64,000 nucleotides of DNA from assembly GCA_025454955.1 (NCBI GenBank), contig JALONL010000013.1, positions 62,001 to 126,000 on the forward strand, written 5' to 3'. The position numbers and the translations under genes are program-made. Source of the stretch: Bacteroidia bacterium. Lineage in GTDB: Bacteria > Bacteroidota > Bacteroidia > Palsa-965. The notes under the pieces were generated by a model. The model made no database searches. It had not been told where the DNA came from and was given only the letters and a program-made list of their open reading frames with translations. Position 1 is the first letter of the stretch. Each line of letters begins with the position of its first letter. Below, piece by piece: positions 17,247 to 25,640 of this stretch.

Positions 17247-18374
17247 ATGAACACAGTTACCTTAACACTGGCTGCATTGGCTCTGGGATCATTAACCGCC
17301 CTGAATGCTCAAAACCTTGTAAAAAACGGCTCATTCGAAGAAAACAAATGCGAGCCGAAAGGCTGGGGCGAAATTGGCCGCGCATCGATGGCGAGCAGTG
17401 CAAACAATACTACTGTTGATTACTACGGCCCCAAAGCCTGCAAAGGCCAGGCCCTTTCTACCGGCGAGAATTTTATGGGCAGCCAGGCTGCTTTCGAAGG
17501 CCAGCACTATGCCGGCATTATTGCCTATTATGGCGACGAAGCCACCGACTGGAGCAGCATCTGGAGCGGCGAACTCAAAACCCGCAGCGGATACCAGAAT
17601 TACAGCGAATATGTGCAGCTTGAATTTTCGAGCGCTCTCGAAGCCGGAAAAACCTACAACATTTCCTTCCAGGTAAGCCTGGCCGATAAAAGCGCCTTTG
17701 CCGTTTCAGGTTTGGGAGCCTACATCTCGAAAGAAAAAATGAACGAGATGAAAAACTCCTACCTCAGTGTGGAACCGCATATTTCCTCGCCGTCCATGGC
17801 CGATAACATGAACGGCTGGACCGAAATCAAAGGCAACTACACTGCCAAAGGCGGCGAAATGTACATCGTTATTGGCTGCTTCAACAAAGGCATGGACAAG
17901 AAAAGCGTGCTCGGTCAGACCAACCAGCTCAATATGCGCCGCGCTTACTATTATATCGACGGGGTGAATGTGGCTGCCGGTGCCGGTACTCCTGTGCCCA
18001 CCCAACCCAAAGACGAGCTGTATGAGCAGATTCTCAGCGGTGCCAACATCAGCCTCAAAGGTTTGAACTTTGAAACCGGATCGGCCACCATCAAAAAAGA
18101 GTCGTATGCCGATCTCGACAAATGGGTAACCGTAATGCAGGCTCACCCCGAACTCAAAATTGCCATTGAAGGCCATACCGATGCATCGGGCAACGCCGCC
18201 AGCAACATGACGCTTTCCAAGCAGCGCGCCGAATCGGTGAAGAAATATTTCATAAGCAAAGGCATTGCCGCCGACCGTATGACTACCGAAGGCTTTGGCT
18301 CAACCCGCCCCATTGATAAAGAAAATGTAAAGAGTCTTACCAACCGCCGTGTGGAAATTCACATTGCAAAGTAA
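17247..18374 (+). CDS. OmpA family outer-membrane protein
   Basis: 375 aa from ATG 17247 (signal peptide MNTVTLTLAALALGSLTALNAQ). The N-terminal 240 residues look like a galactose-binding or jelly-roll domain (LVKNGSFEEN, EYVQLEFSSAL). The C-terminal 110 residues are an OmpA peptidoglycan-binding domain: LNFETGSATI, IEGHTDASG, LSKQRAESVKKYF, GFGSTRPI and NRRVEI. It probably tethers the outer membrane or a surface sugar-binding module to the cell wall. A strong terminator follows. Confidence 0.9.
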   Translation: MNTVTLTLAALALGSLTALNAQNLVKNGSFEENKCEPKGWGEIGRASMASSANNTTVDYYGPKACKGQALSTGENFMGSQAAFEGQHYAGIIAYYGDEATDWSSIWSGELKTRSGYQNYSEYVQLEFSSALEAGKTYNISFQVSLADKSAFAVSGLGAYISKEKMNEMKNSYLSVEPHISSPSMADNMNGWTEIKGNYTAKGGEMYIVIGCFNKGMDKKSVLGQTNQLNMRRAYYYIDGVNVAAGAGTPVPTQPKDELYEQILSGANISLKGLNFETGSATIKKESYADLDKWVTVMQAHPELKIAIEGHTDASGNAASNMTLSKQRAESVKKYFISKGIAADRMTTEGFGSTRPIDKENVKSLTNRRVEIHIAK

Positions 18375-18390
18375 GCAGGGTTACGAACTA

Positions 18391-18427
18391 AAAACCGGCT
18401 GTTTCAAGGTATGAAACAGCCGGTTTT
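18391..18427 (+). terminator. Rho-independent terminator after the OmpA gene
   Basis: A 16-bp stem (18391-18406 with 18412-18427) and a 5-nt loop, with the T-run extending past the stem (CCGGTTTTTTTT). Confidence 0.95.
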
Positions 18428-18845
18428 TTTTATTGAAAATCCCCCAAAATTTGAAGGCTTTATCCTGAATCATTTTTTTGAATTTATACCCGATTATTTT
18501 TATAACAAGCAGCAATCAATTACCACACGCAATACTTTTTTTATTTGCGAAAAGCGCAATTTAAAGGAGGAAATAATGTTAATTTTTTGATTTATTAACG
18601 ATAATAATATCCGCTTACAAACGCTTAGTAATAAAATTACAAATAACTATATATCAGCACTTTGTGACAACATCTGTTTATAAATAAAAACTATATTTTA
18701 CTTGACATCGCCCTTTAAACCATTGTATATTTGCCATAACGAAAGACATTCTGCGCAGTTTGAACCGGGGGTTGATCGCCCTGATTTTCGTAATGTTAAC
18801 GGCCGTTTATTCTTTATTGTTTCACACATTTAATTTTCAATTCAC
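18428..18845. other. 418-bp AT-rich intergenic region
   Basis: No gene seen. It contains a strong promoter (18702-18733) and about 110 nt of leader before the next gene. Confidence 0.6.
18702..18733 (+). promoter_or_regulatory. Bacteroidota sigma-ABfr-type promoter
   Basis: TTG at 18702-18704 and TATATTTG at 18726-18733 separated by 21 bp, an excellent match to the -33/-7 consensus. The expected start lies near 18738, leaving about 108 nt of leader to ATG 18846. Confidence 0.8.
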
Positions 18846-20543
18846 ATGGCTATTTCCAATTCGCCGCTCAATGCGGCTCCTGAATCTTTTACCCTTGCCG
18901 AGCCTAAAGAGCTTGAAGTAGAAAAAGGCATATTCAAATGGTGGTGGTGGTGGCGCCGTTGCCGGGTGCGTATTCTTTTTGTGGCAGAAGGCGGTATTGA
19001 TTATTCTACCGATGCTTTCGGACTGAGTGAAGTAATTACCAAGGCGCTCAACACAAGCAGCCGCCCCAACGTTACTTTCCAGATTACCAAAGCAAGTTAC
19101 GGCGGCGACTCTACGGCCGACATCCAGAATTTCCGCTTTACTGATCCCGGTTTCAGCATCAATAACTATGATGAAGTATGGATTTTTGGTGTCAGCCGCG
19201 ACACGTCAATCCTTCCCCTGGCCGAACGTCAGGCATTGGCCAACTTCATGAATGCCGGCGGTGGTGTATTTGCTACCGGCGACCACGAAGACCTCGGTGC
19301 GTTTATGAGTGCCGAAATTCCCCGTGTACGCAGTATGCGCAAGTGGTACTTCTCCACTCCCCAGGTTGGCGACCTCAACCGCCAGACTGCCCCTCCGGTA
19401 GTTGGCCCCGACCGTCACGACACCTCCATGCCCGGCCCAACTCCGGGTATTGATTCAGAAGATCAGTCTGATGAAGTGCCGCAGAATATTATACCCAAAC
19501 TGTATGGTTCGGGTGGCAGTCTCCTTGCGCATCCCCTGCTCCAGAAAAGAGGAGGTATGATCCGCGTACTGCCCGATCACATGCACGAAGGTTCCTGCGT
19601 ATTCCCCGGCGATCCTACCGAAGCACTCCTGCCCGGTTCGTCGCTGCCCGAATACCCATTCCTTGCCGGCAGCACAAGCGAACGCGTAATACCTGAAATC
19701 ATTGCCATTTCAAACTCTGGTGGCGGTGGTACACCCAACTTCTCCGGCGAAGTTAATCCCCGTTGCTTCGGCGCAATCAGTGCCTACGATGGCCACCTGG
19801 CTACAGGAAACATCGGCCGCGTAAGCGTAGATGCCACCTGGCACCACTTCCTCAATATCAATCTCGATGGTACCGGAAGTTCGTACACCGGTTTCTATGT
19901 AGGCGGTGTGCCCAACGCAGCATACGAAGACATCAAGCAGTATTTCCGAAACATTGCCCTCTGGCTGGCTCCCAAATACCTGCAAAAATGTTTCCGCTAC
20001 CGCTGGATTTATTGGCTGCGCTACAAATTCCCCCTCATCTGGGAACTTCGCGTAAACGAAAAAGCCACCGTAAGCGATCTGCGCGCCGCAGGTGAAAAAA
20101 CAATCAAGATGATCCGCGAAGAATTTGGAGATGCAGAAGTGGCACAAACCATTATCACTTTTGTAAATGAACTTCCCGAAACCGTGCGCTACGAATTGCT
20201 CAAAGAGGTAAATCCCTGGATGAACACCCGCACCGACAAAGGCGAATTCAACATTTCCAAATCAACCGACGACAACCTGCTCCGTGCCGAAGCTATTGCC
20301 GAATGCCTCATCGGCGGCGTAGTACAGTCAATCGTTAACAATACCCCGCTGGCTCCTCAGCAGTTTGAAAATCTTCTCGAAAAAGGAGATCTCAACGATG
20401 AGAAAATGGCAAGTATTGTAATTGACGGAATTTCGCTTGGCCTGAATACCTATTCGGATGCCATGGCCGGCGTACGCGAAAAAGCCGCCAAATACAGCGA
20501 AATGCTCAAAGTTTCATCGGCCGATATTAAACGCGGTCTGTAA
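18846..20543 (+). CDS. Unrecognised 565-aa protein with a GATase/ThuA-like N-terminal half
   Basis: I do not recognise this protein. After a 30-residue lead it has five consecutive Trp (32-36) and a basic patch, then a Rossmann-like strand RILFVAEGG. YDEVWIFG and LANFMNAGGGVFATGDHEDLG recall the class I amidotransferase or ThuA-type fold. The middle is rich in Gly and His (PDHMHEGS, TWHHFLNI) and could bind metal, though no catalytic set is defined. Residues 380-565 are mostly helical. There is no signal peptide, so it should be cytosolic. It has its own strong promoter and terminator. Confidence 0.7.
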   Translation: MAISNSPLNAAPESFTLAEPKELEVEKGIFKWWWWWRRCRVRILFVAEGGIDYSTDAFGLSEVITKALNTSSRPNVTFQITKASYGGDSTADIQNFRFTDPGFSINNYDEVWIFGVSRDTSILPLAERQALANFMNAGGGVFATGDHEDLGAFMSAEIPRVRSMRKWYFSTPQVGDLNRQTAPPVVGPDRHDTSMPGPTPGIDSEDQSDEVPQNIIPKLYGSGGSLLAHPLLQKRGGMIRVLPDHMHEGSCVFPGDPTEALLPGSSLPEYPFLAGSTSERVIPEIIAISNSGGGGTPNFSGEVNPRCFGAISAYDGHLATGNIGRVSVDATWHHFLNINLDGTGSSYTGFYVGGVPNAAYEDIKQYFRNIALWLAPKYLQKCFRYRWIYWLRYKFPLIWELRVNEKATVSDLRAAGEKTIKMIREEFGDAEVAQTIITFVNELPETVRYELLKEVNPWMNTRTDKGEFNISKSTDDNLLRAEAIAECLIGGVVQSIVNNTPLAPQQFENLLEKGDLNDEKMASIVIDGISLGLNTYSDAMAGVREKAAKYSEMLKVSSADIKRGL

Positions 20544-20565
20544 ACAAGTGCATTTTTTTCATCAG

Positions 20566-20597
20566 GGTCTCTTTCCGCAATGGAAAGAGACCTTTTT
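20566..20597 (+). terminator. Terminator after the 565-aa protein gene
   Basis: An 11-bp perfect stem (GGTCTCTTTCC at 20566-20576 with its complement at 20582-20592) and TTTTTG. Confidence 0.9.
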
Positions 20598-20710
20598 GTT
20601 TTTCAGTGATTAGGCCCGAAAATTACAGACGTACATCAGGCATCTCAACTTTCGTATCAATCATCATTACCAAACAAAAAGCTATTGGAAGCGGAGACAT
20701 CAGTTTATGT

Positions 20711-21055
20711 TTACTCACCATTTCCTGTTTCATACTTATCCTTATGAATATCTACCCATAGCGACATATTCATAAGCAGCGCAGATACTTCTTCGGGCTT
20801 ACTCAAATTATGCTTTTCAAGTAATTCATCCAAATCTTTATCCATAATATCAGTTACAATAACAACTGCCTTTTCGCCTTTCCAGGTAGAGGCTTCTTTC
20901 AAAAAACATGCCCGATCTTGTTTCATGTATGACTGAAGCGAATCATACATTTTAACCTGCTCATCGGTTGCATATTTTGATTTGGGGCCGCAGGAAATGA
21001 ATACCGAAGAAATTGAAATGAAAAGAAGTGCGGAAAAAAGAAACAGTGGTTTCAT
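20711..21055 (-). CDS. Small lipoprotein, unknown function
   Basis: 114 aa from ATG 21055; the longer open frame upstream is antisense to the sulfotransferase start. Signal helix followed by VFISCGPKSK gives a lipobox Cys at residue 22. The mature part is a charged helical domain (DEQVKMYDSLQSYM, DIMDKDLDELLEKH). No family recognised. Divergent from the sulfotransferase operon, 73 bp apart. Confidence 0.7.
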   Translation of the reverse strand: MKPLFLFSALLFISISSVFISCGPKSKYATDEQVKMYDSLQSYMKQDRACFLKEASTWKGEKAVVIVTDIMDKDLDELLEKHNLSKPEEVSALLMNMSLWVDIHKDKYETGNGE

Positions 21056-21128
21056 CAGGTGAATTTTGATCCTTAAAATTAATATAAATTGTAAAATTAA
21101 CAATGGCATCATCTCCTTATCTTGCACC

Positions 21129-21920
21129 ATGCCGCACACACCCCGACAATACCTTCGCGCACTGCTGCTCAAACTGGGCATTGGCAGCGAAGCCTCGTAC
21201 CGGCTCAACCTCCACGAAATTCGCAGCAACGATATTTTCCTTTGCTCCTACCCCAAATCGGGCAATACATGGCTGAGATTTATTCTCGCTTACCTCATCT
21301 CAAACCGCATTGATATTACGCCAAGAAACATCGACGAAATTGTGCCCGATGTGTATATGGCCGTTGACAAAGCAAACGCACTGCCCTCGCCACGAATACT
21401 CAAAACACACCATGCACTGCTCGGCGATTATCCCAAAACCATATACATTGTGCGCGATGTGCGCGATGTAATGCTTTCGTATTACCACTACCAGATTGCG
21501 CTGGGTGCATTCAAAGGCAGTTTTACTTCGTTTATCGATGCGGCTGACACATTGCACCCGTTCGGAACCTGGAGTGAGCATGTGGCCCGGGCCCTTGAGT
21601 TTGCGCAGAAACACCCCGAACGAATTTTACTCCTCCGCTACGAAGACCTTATTGAGCAACCCGAAACCGAGGTAAAAAAACTTGCTGCATTTATCGGCAG
21701 TAAATTATCGCACAGCATCACGGAAGCAATTTCGCTTTCCGAATTCGGCCGGCTCAAAGAACTTGAAGCACAGCACGGCAGCAGTTTCAGCGATAAAAGC
21801 GGGAAACAGTTTTTCAGGAGCGGGAAATCCGGGCAGGCCCTCAGCGAATTGAGCAGCAACGATAACCAACTGCTGCTTACGCGCCACCACGAAATGATGA
21901 AGGCCCTGAGATACCTCTGA
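21129..21920 (+). CDS. PAPS-dependent sulfotransferase
   Basis: 263 aa from ATG 21129. The 5'-phosphosulfate loop is YPKSGNTWLRF (PKSGNTW at 42-48), KTHH at 92-95 has the family's catalytic His position, and the 3'-phosphate site is VRDVRDVMLSYY at 108-119. A C-terminal FFRSGKSGQ resembles the RxGxxG motif. It should transfer sulfate from PAPS to a hydroxyl or amine of a small molecule, lipid or glycan. It opens a six-gene run with ACP and two KSIII genes, so the acceptor may be the product made on that ACP (inference). Confidence 0.88.
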   Translation: MPHTPRQYLRALLLKLGIGSEASYRLNLHEIRSNDIFLCSYPKSGNTWLRFILAYLISNRIDITPRNIDEIVPDVYMAVDKANALPSPRILKTHHALLGDYPKTIYIVRDVRDVMLSYYHYQIALGAFKGSFTSFIDAADTLHPFGTWSEHVARALEFAQKHPERILLLRYEDLIEQPETEVKKLAAFIGSKLSHSITEAISLSEFGRLKELEAQHGSSFSDKSGKQFFRSGKSGQALSELSSNDNQLLLTRHHEMMKALRYL

Positions 21921-21969
21921 GCCATGGGAATTAGTTATATTTACTTACTCATTTACACCTTGCATACCT

Positions 21970-22206
21970 ATGCCCTCTGTTCAGGAACTCATTACCAAAA
22001 TAGAACACGAAATTGAAGAACTCCCGCAAGGCGTGCTTCAGCCCGATACTTCTTTCCGCCAGCTCCCCGAATGGAGTTCGATGCACGCGCTCATCATCAT
22101 TGCTCTTGCCGAAACCGAATACAATGTAACGCTGAGCGGAAACGACCTGCGCAGTTGCAACACGGTTAACGATCTTCACCAGATTATAGAAAGCCGCAAG
22201 GGCTGA
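21970..22206 (+). CDS. Acyl carrier protein
   Basis: 78 aa, normal ACP length, four-helix pattern. The phosphopantetheine Ser is probably Ser37 in EWSSMHAL, where S-S-M replaces the usual D-S-L. The preceding loop and the following helix (IIIALAETEYNVTLS) fit. The acidic helix II is weaker than in FabD-type ACPs, suggesting a specialised partner set. It is 4 bp upstream of the first KSIII. Confidence 0.88.
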   Translation: MPSVQELITKIEHEIEELPQGVLQPDTSFRQLPEWSSMHALIIIALAETEYNVTLSGNDLRSCNTVNDLHQIIESRKG

Positions 22207-22210
22207 AACT

Positions 22211-23263
22211 ATGGCAGTTTTTACCACAAACCATGTTCGCATCAGCGGCATTTCTGCCGCTGTTCCTTCGCGCACGGAAAGCAACCTTGATTACGACTAC
22301 ATAAGCGAAGCCGAACGTAAATTACTGGTAAAAACCACCGGCATCCTAAATCGCCATATTGCCGCAGAAGGGCAAACCGTTACCGATCTGGGCGAAATTG
22401 CCGGCAATAAACTCATAGACCATTTGGGCTGGAACCGAAACGAGGTGGATTTGCTGGTTCTCGTTACACAATCCCGCGACTACTTTTTACCATCGTCGGC
22501 AGTGCTGCTGCAGGAACGGCTCAAACTCTCCCATAATTGCGCCGCTTTCGATATTGGACTGGGCTGTAGCGGTTATGTATATGCCATGTCAACAGCTATG
22601 GCCATGATGCAAAACGGCGGTCTTCGCAAAGCAATTGTAATTGCGGGCGATATTTCCTCATACGGCACCAGCAGAACAGATAAAAGCACATACCCGCTCT
22701 TTGGCGATGCCGTAACTGCCACTGCGCTTGAATACGACACTGCGGCCCTGCCGGTGCATTTCAATTTACAGTCAGACGGAAGCGGTGCCGAAGCTATAAT
22801 TATTCATGATGGCAGTTTGCGCCATCCACCCACGCCGGAGTCATATATTCTTCACGAACATGAACCGGGCATTGTACGCGCCCGCCGTCACCTCTGGCTT
22901 AACGGACTGGATGTATTCAGTTTTTCGGTACGCGAAGCACCGGCAAACATTATGCAGCTTTGTGCGCAAAGCAGTGTGCCTCTCGAAAAACACGACTGGC
23001 TGGTGATGCACCAGGCCAATATGCTGATGAATGAAACCATTCGTAAAAAATTGAAGTTCCTGCCCGAAAAAACGCCTTATTCATTAAATGATTTCGGCAA
23101 TACCAGTTCGGCATCCATTCCGCTTACCATTGTTACAAAATGCAGCGAAGCCGCAACCGCACCGCAGCGCTGGATGCTGGCCGGATTTGGTGTGGGACTT
23201 AGCTGGGGCAGTATGAGTATTTCCACCCACGGCTTTGTGTGTATGCCCGTAATTGAAGTGTAG
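22211..23263 (+). CDS. Beta-ketoacyl-ACP synthase III-like protein (first of pair)
   Basis: 350 aa. The thiolase-fold triad is intact: Cys119 in GLGCSGYVY, His267 in MHQAN and Asn297 in DFGNTSSASIP. The C-terminal GFGVGLSWGS is typical of FabH-like enzymes. It condenses an acyl-CoA starter with a carrier-bound extender or transfers an acyl group onto an acceptor. The paired KSIII and dedicated ACP imply a specialised acyl product and not housekeeping fatty acid synthesis (inference). It starts 4 bp after the ACP stop and ends 2 bp before the next gene. Confidence 0.92.
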   Translation: MAVFTTNHVRISGISAAVPSRTESNLDYDYISEAERKLLVKTTGILNRHIAAEGQTVTDLGEIAGNKLIDHLGWNRNEVDLLVLVTQSRDYFLPSSAVLLQERLKLSHNCAAFDIGLGCSGYVYAMSTAMAMMQNGGLRKAIVIAGDISSYGTSRTDKSTYPLFGDAVTATALEYDTAALPVHFNLQSDGSGAEAIIIHDGSLRHPPTPESYILHEHEPGIVRARRHLWLNGLDVFSFSVREAPANIMQLCAQSSVPLEKHDWLVMHQANMLMNETIRKKLKFLPEKTPYSLNDFGNTSSASIPLTIVTKCSEAATAPQRWMLAGFGVGLSWGSMSISTHGFVCMPVIEV

Positions 23264-23265
23264 CC

Positions 23266-24273
23266 ATGCCCGCAAAAGTAGCCGCATTTACTTATTACCT
23301 GCCCGAAACGACATATACCAATGCCGATTTCGCCAACGATTTCCCCGAAACCAAACTTCAAACCCTGCAAAAAATCGGTGTCGAAAAAAGACACATCACC
23401 CCAAAAGGTCAAACATCGTCTGATCTGGCTTTTGCCGCAGCCGAAAAACTGTTTACCGAAAATAGCATTCCCCGCAGCGAAATAGATTTTCTTATTTACT
23501 GCTCATTCGATTACGACCATTACACCCCCGCCACCGCCGGCATTTTGCAGCACCGGCTTGGTTTATCCACCCGCTGCGGCGCATTCGATATGGGGCTGGG
23601 CTGCAGTGCGTATGTGTATGGAATTGCCACGGCAGTTTCGCTGCTCGAAACACTTCAATTAAGAAATGTACTCCTGCTAACTGCATCTTCGCTTACCCAT
23701 AAAATTCATGCAAAGGATCGTGGCAATCGTTTCCTGTTTGGCGATGCTGCATCGGCCACACTGATTTCTTTCTCCGAAAAAAAACAAACCGGCCCGTTTA
23801 CTTTCGGAACCGACGGCAGTGGTGCCGGTCAGATTATGGTGCCTCACGGCGGAATGCGCACACCGCTTAACGAAACATCTTTCGAAGAAAGCACCGATGA
23901 ATTTGGCAATGTAACTACCCCGGCCAGTTTTTATATGGATGGCTTTGGCATATTCCGGTTTACCGTAGCCACCGTACCGGGAATGATTGAAGAAACATTA
24001 CAGAAAGCAGGTATTACCCGCAATGATATTGACCTGTTTGTATTTCATCAGCCCAATGTATTTCTCAATGAATTGCTGCGAAAAAAACTGATGATTCCCG
24101 AAGAAAAATTCGTGCACTGCATGAAAGATTTTGGAAACACCGTGCAGGCCACCATTCCCATTGCACTTACTGAAGCACTGAAAGAAGGCCGTTTGAAACC
24201 CGGCATGAAAGTGCTGCTGGCCGGATTTGGCGTAGGGCTTTCGTGGGCCTGCGGAATAATTGATTACGAATAA
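23266..24273 (+). CDS. Beta-ketoacyl-ACP synthase III-like protein (second of pair)
   Basis: 335 aa. Triad Cys113 (GLGCSAYVY), His261 (FHQPN) and Asn291 (DFGNTVQATIP), with the C-terminal GFGVGLSWACG. It is clearly homologous to its upstream neighbour but not a recent copy. Both being catalytically intact suggests two successive or alternative condensations, or a heterodimer as seen for some KSIII pairs. Its TAA overlaps the ATG of KptA by one base. Confidence 0.92.
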   Translation: MPAKVAAFTYYLPETTYTNADFANDFPETKLQTLQKIGVEKRHITPKGQTSSDLAFAAAEKLFTENSIPRSEIDFLIYCSFDYDHYTPATAGILQHRLGLSTRCGAFDMGLGCSAYVYGIATAVSLLETLQLRNVLLLTASSLTHKIHAKDRGNRFLFGDAASATLISFSEKKQTGPFTFGTDGSGAGQIMVPHGGMRTPLNETSFEESTDEFGNVTTPASFYMDGFGIFRFTVATVPGMIEETLQKAGITRNDIDLFVFHQPNVFLNELLRKKLMIPEEKFVHCMKDFGNTVQATIPIALTEALKEGRLKPGMKVLLAGFGVGLSWACGIIDYE

Positions 24274-24833
24274 TGGATAAAAAAACGCTTATCACCATAA
24301 GCAAGGAAGTATCTTATGCCCTGCGTCACGCGCCCGAAGAATTTGGCATCACACTCGATCCCGAAGGATGGGTAAATACCGATGAATTGGTAAACGCTAT
24401 AAATGCACGGCACAAAAATCTTCCTGAGCCGGTAACCGCAGCACTTCTGCAAAAACTCAATGCCGAAGCCGAAAAGCAACGTTGGGAATTTGCCCGCGAT
24501 GAAGTACGCGCATTGTACGGTCACAGCACCAACGAGCGCATTGTAAAACAAACCGCCACACCGCCTGCACAACTCTGGCACGGAACCAATGCAGAAGCAT
24601 GGAAGCAGATCAGCCAAACCGGACTCATGCCTATGAACCGGCAGTATGTACATCTTTCATCCACACGCGATACAGCGTTAATGGTGGGGCGCAGGCGAAC
24701 GTCGAAAGTAATAATGCTTTGCATCGACACTGAAAAGGCATTGGCCGCGGGGCACTTGTTTTACCACGGCAATCAGGATACCTGGCTGGCCGATGCAGTT
24801 CCGGCCCAATTTATTACTGCCGAAAATGAGTAA
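24273..24833 (+). CDS. kptA: RNA 2'-phosphotransferase (Tpt1/KptA family)
   Basis: 186 aa, standard length. Signature blocks: SKEVSYALRHAPEEFGI near the N-terminus, GWV, WHGTN at the NAD site, YVHLSS, and GRRRTSK. The enzyme moves a 2'-phosphate from RNA to NAD, giving ADP-ribose 1'',2''-cyclic phosphate; bacterial homologues may repair RNA or use ADP-ribose chemistry. It is coupled by one base to the second KSIII and by 8 bp to the next gene, an unusual operon position. Confidence 0.9.
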   Translation: MDKKTLITISKEVSYALRHAPEEFGITLDPEGWVNTDELVNAINARHKNLPEPVTAALLQKLNAEAEKQRWEFARDEVRALYGHSTNERIVKQTATPPAQLWHGTNAEAWKQISQTGLMPMNRQYVHLSSTRDTALMVGRRRTSKVIMLCIDTEKALAAGHLFYHGNQDTWLADAVPAQFITAENE

Positions 24834-25635
24834 TAAGTACGATTATCTGCTATCGCGAAAAGGAGCCACACGCACCGCCGATGTGCCTGCCGATGTGCTC
24901 GACGCGCTAAACTGCGGAGTCATAAGCACGGTTAATTTAACCGAGTGGCTCATGGTCGATAATCTGAAACTACTGCAACACGTACTGAAAGCCGCAAAGC
25001 GCGAAGCATTGTACAAACCGGCGGCCGATGCGGTGGCTACACTCAAAAAACCAACCACAAACAGCGTGCAGCAAACCATTGGCACCGAACTGCGCAAAGC
25101 AGCAGGCAAAGATGCTGCAACGCTGTATACACAGCTTGCCACACATCAGGCCGACAGTGTGCGCTGCTGGGCTGCCTACTTCGCCGGCACCGACCATAGC
25201 ACCACACTCGCACAAAAACTGCACACCATTACCCCGCTCGCCGCCGACCCGCACTTTGGCGTGCGCGAAGTAACCTGGTTAGCCACACGTCCTGCCATTG
25301 CCGCCGAACTTGCCACTGCGCTGCAACTTCTTTCCGCATGGTCGCAGAGCGAAGATGCCAACATACGCCGCTTTGCCAGCGAAAGCACACGGCCGCGCGG
25401 AGTATGGTGCGCACACATTAACGAGCTCAAAGAAAATCCGGCCCAGGCCCTGCATCTTCTCGAACCGCTGCGCAGCGACACATCGGAATACGTGCGCAAC
25501 AGCGTGGCCAACTGGCTCAACGACGCCGCCAAAACCCAGCCGCAGTGGGTGCAGCAGGTGTGCAAACGCTGGCTCAAAGAATCGCCGGTAAAAGAAACTC
25601 AGCTTATTGTAAAACGGGCTTTGCGCAGTTTGTAA
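24826..25635 (+). CDS. HEAT-repeat DNA alkylation repair-like protein (AlkC/AlkD type)
   Basis: 269 aa from ATG 24826, inside the last codons of kptA (ATGAGTAATAA). An N-terminal 100-residue region precedes HEAT-like helices, including DANIRRFASESTRPRG and LRSDTSEYVRNSVANWLND, the hallmark of AlkC/AlkD-type proteins that remove alkylated bases. The catalytic Asp/Trp set cannot be confirmed by eye. The kptA overlap suggests co-translation. A structural HEAT protein without glycosylase activity is the alternative. Confidence 0.75.
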   Translation: MSNKYDYLLSRKGATRTADVPADVLDALNCGVISTVNLTEWLMVDNLKLLQHVLKAAKREALYKPAADAVATLKKPTTNSVQQTIGTELRKAAGKDAATLYTQLATHQADSVRCWAAYFAGTDHSTTLAQKLHTITPLAADPHFGVREVTWLATRPAIAAELATALQLLSAWSQSEDANIRRFASESTRPRGVWCAHINELKENPAQALHLLEPLRSDTSEYVRNSVANWLNDAAKTQPQWVQQVCKRWLKESPVKETQLIVKRALRSL

Positions 25636-25640
25636 ATTGT

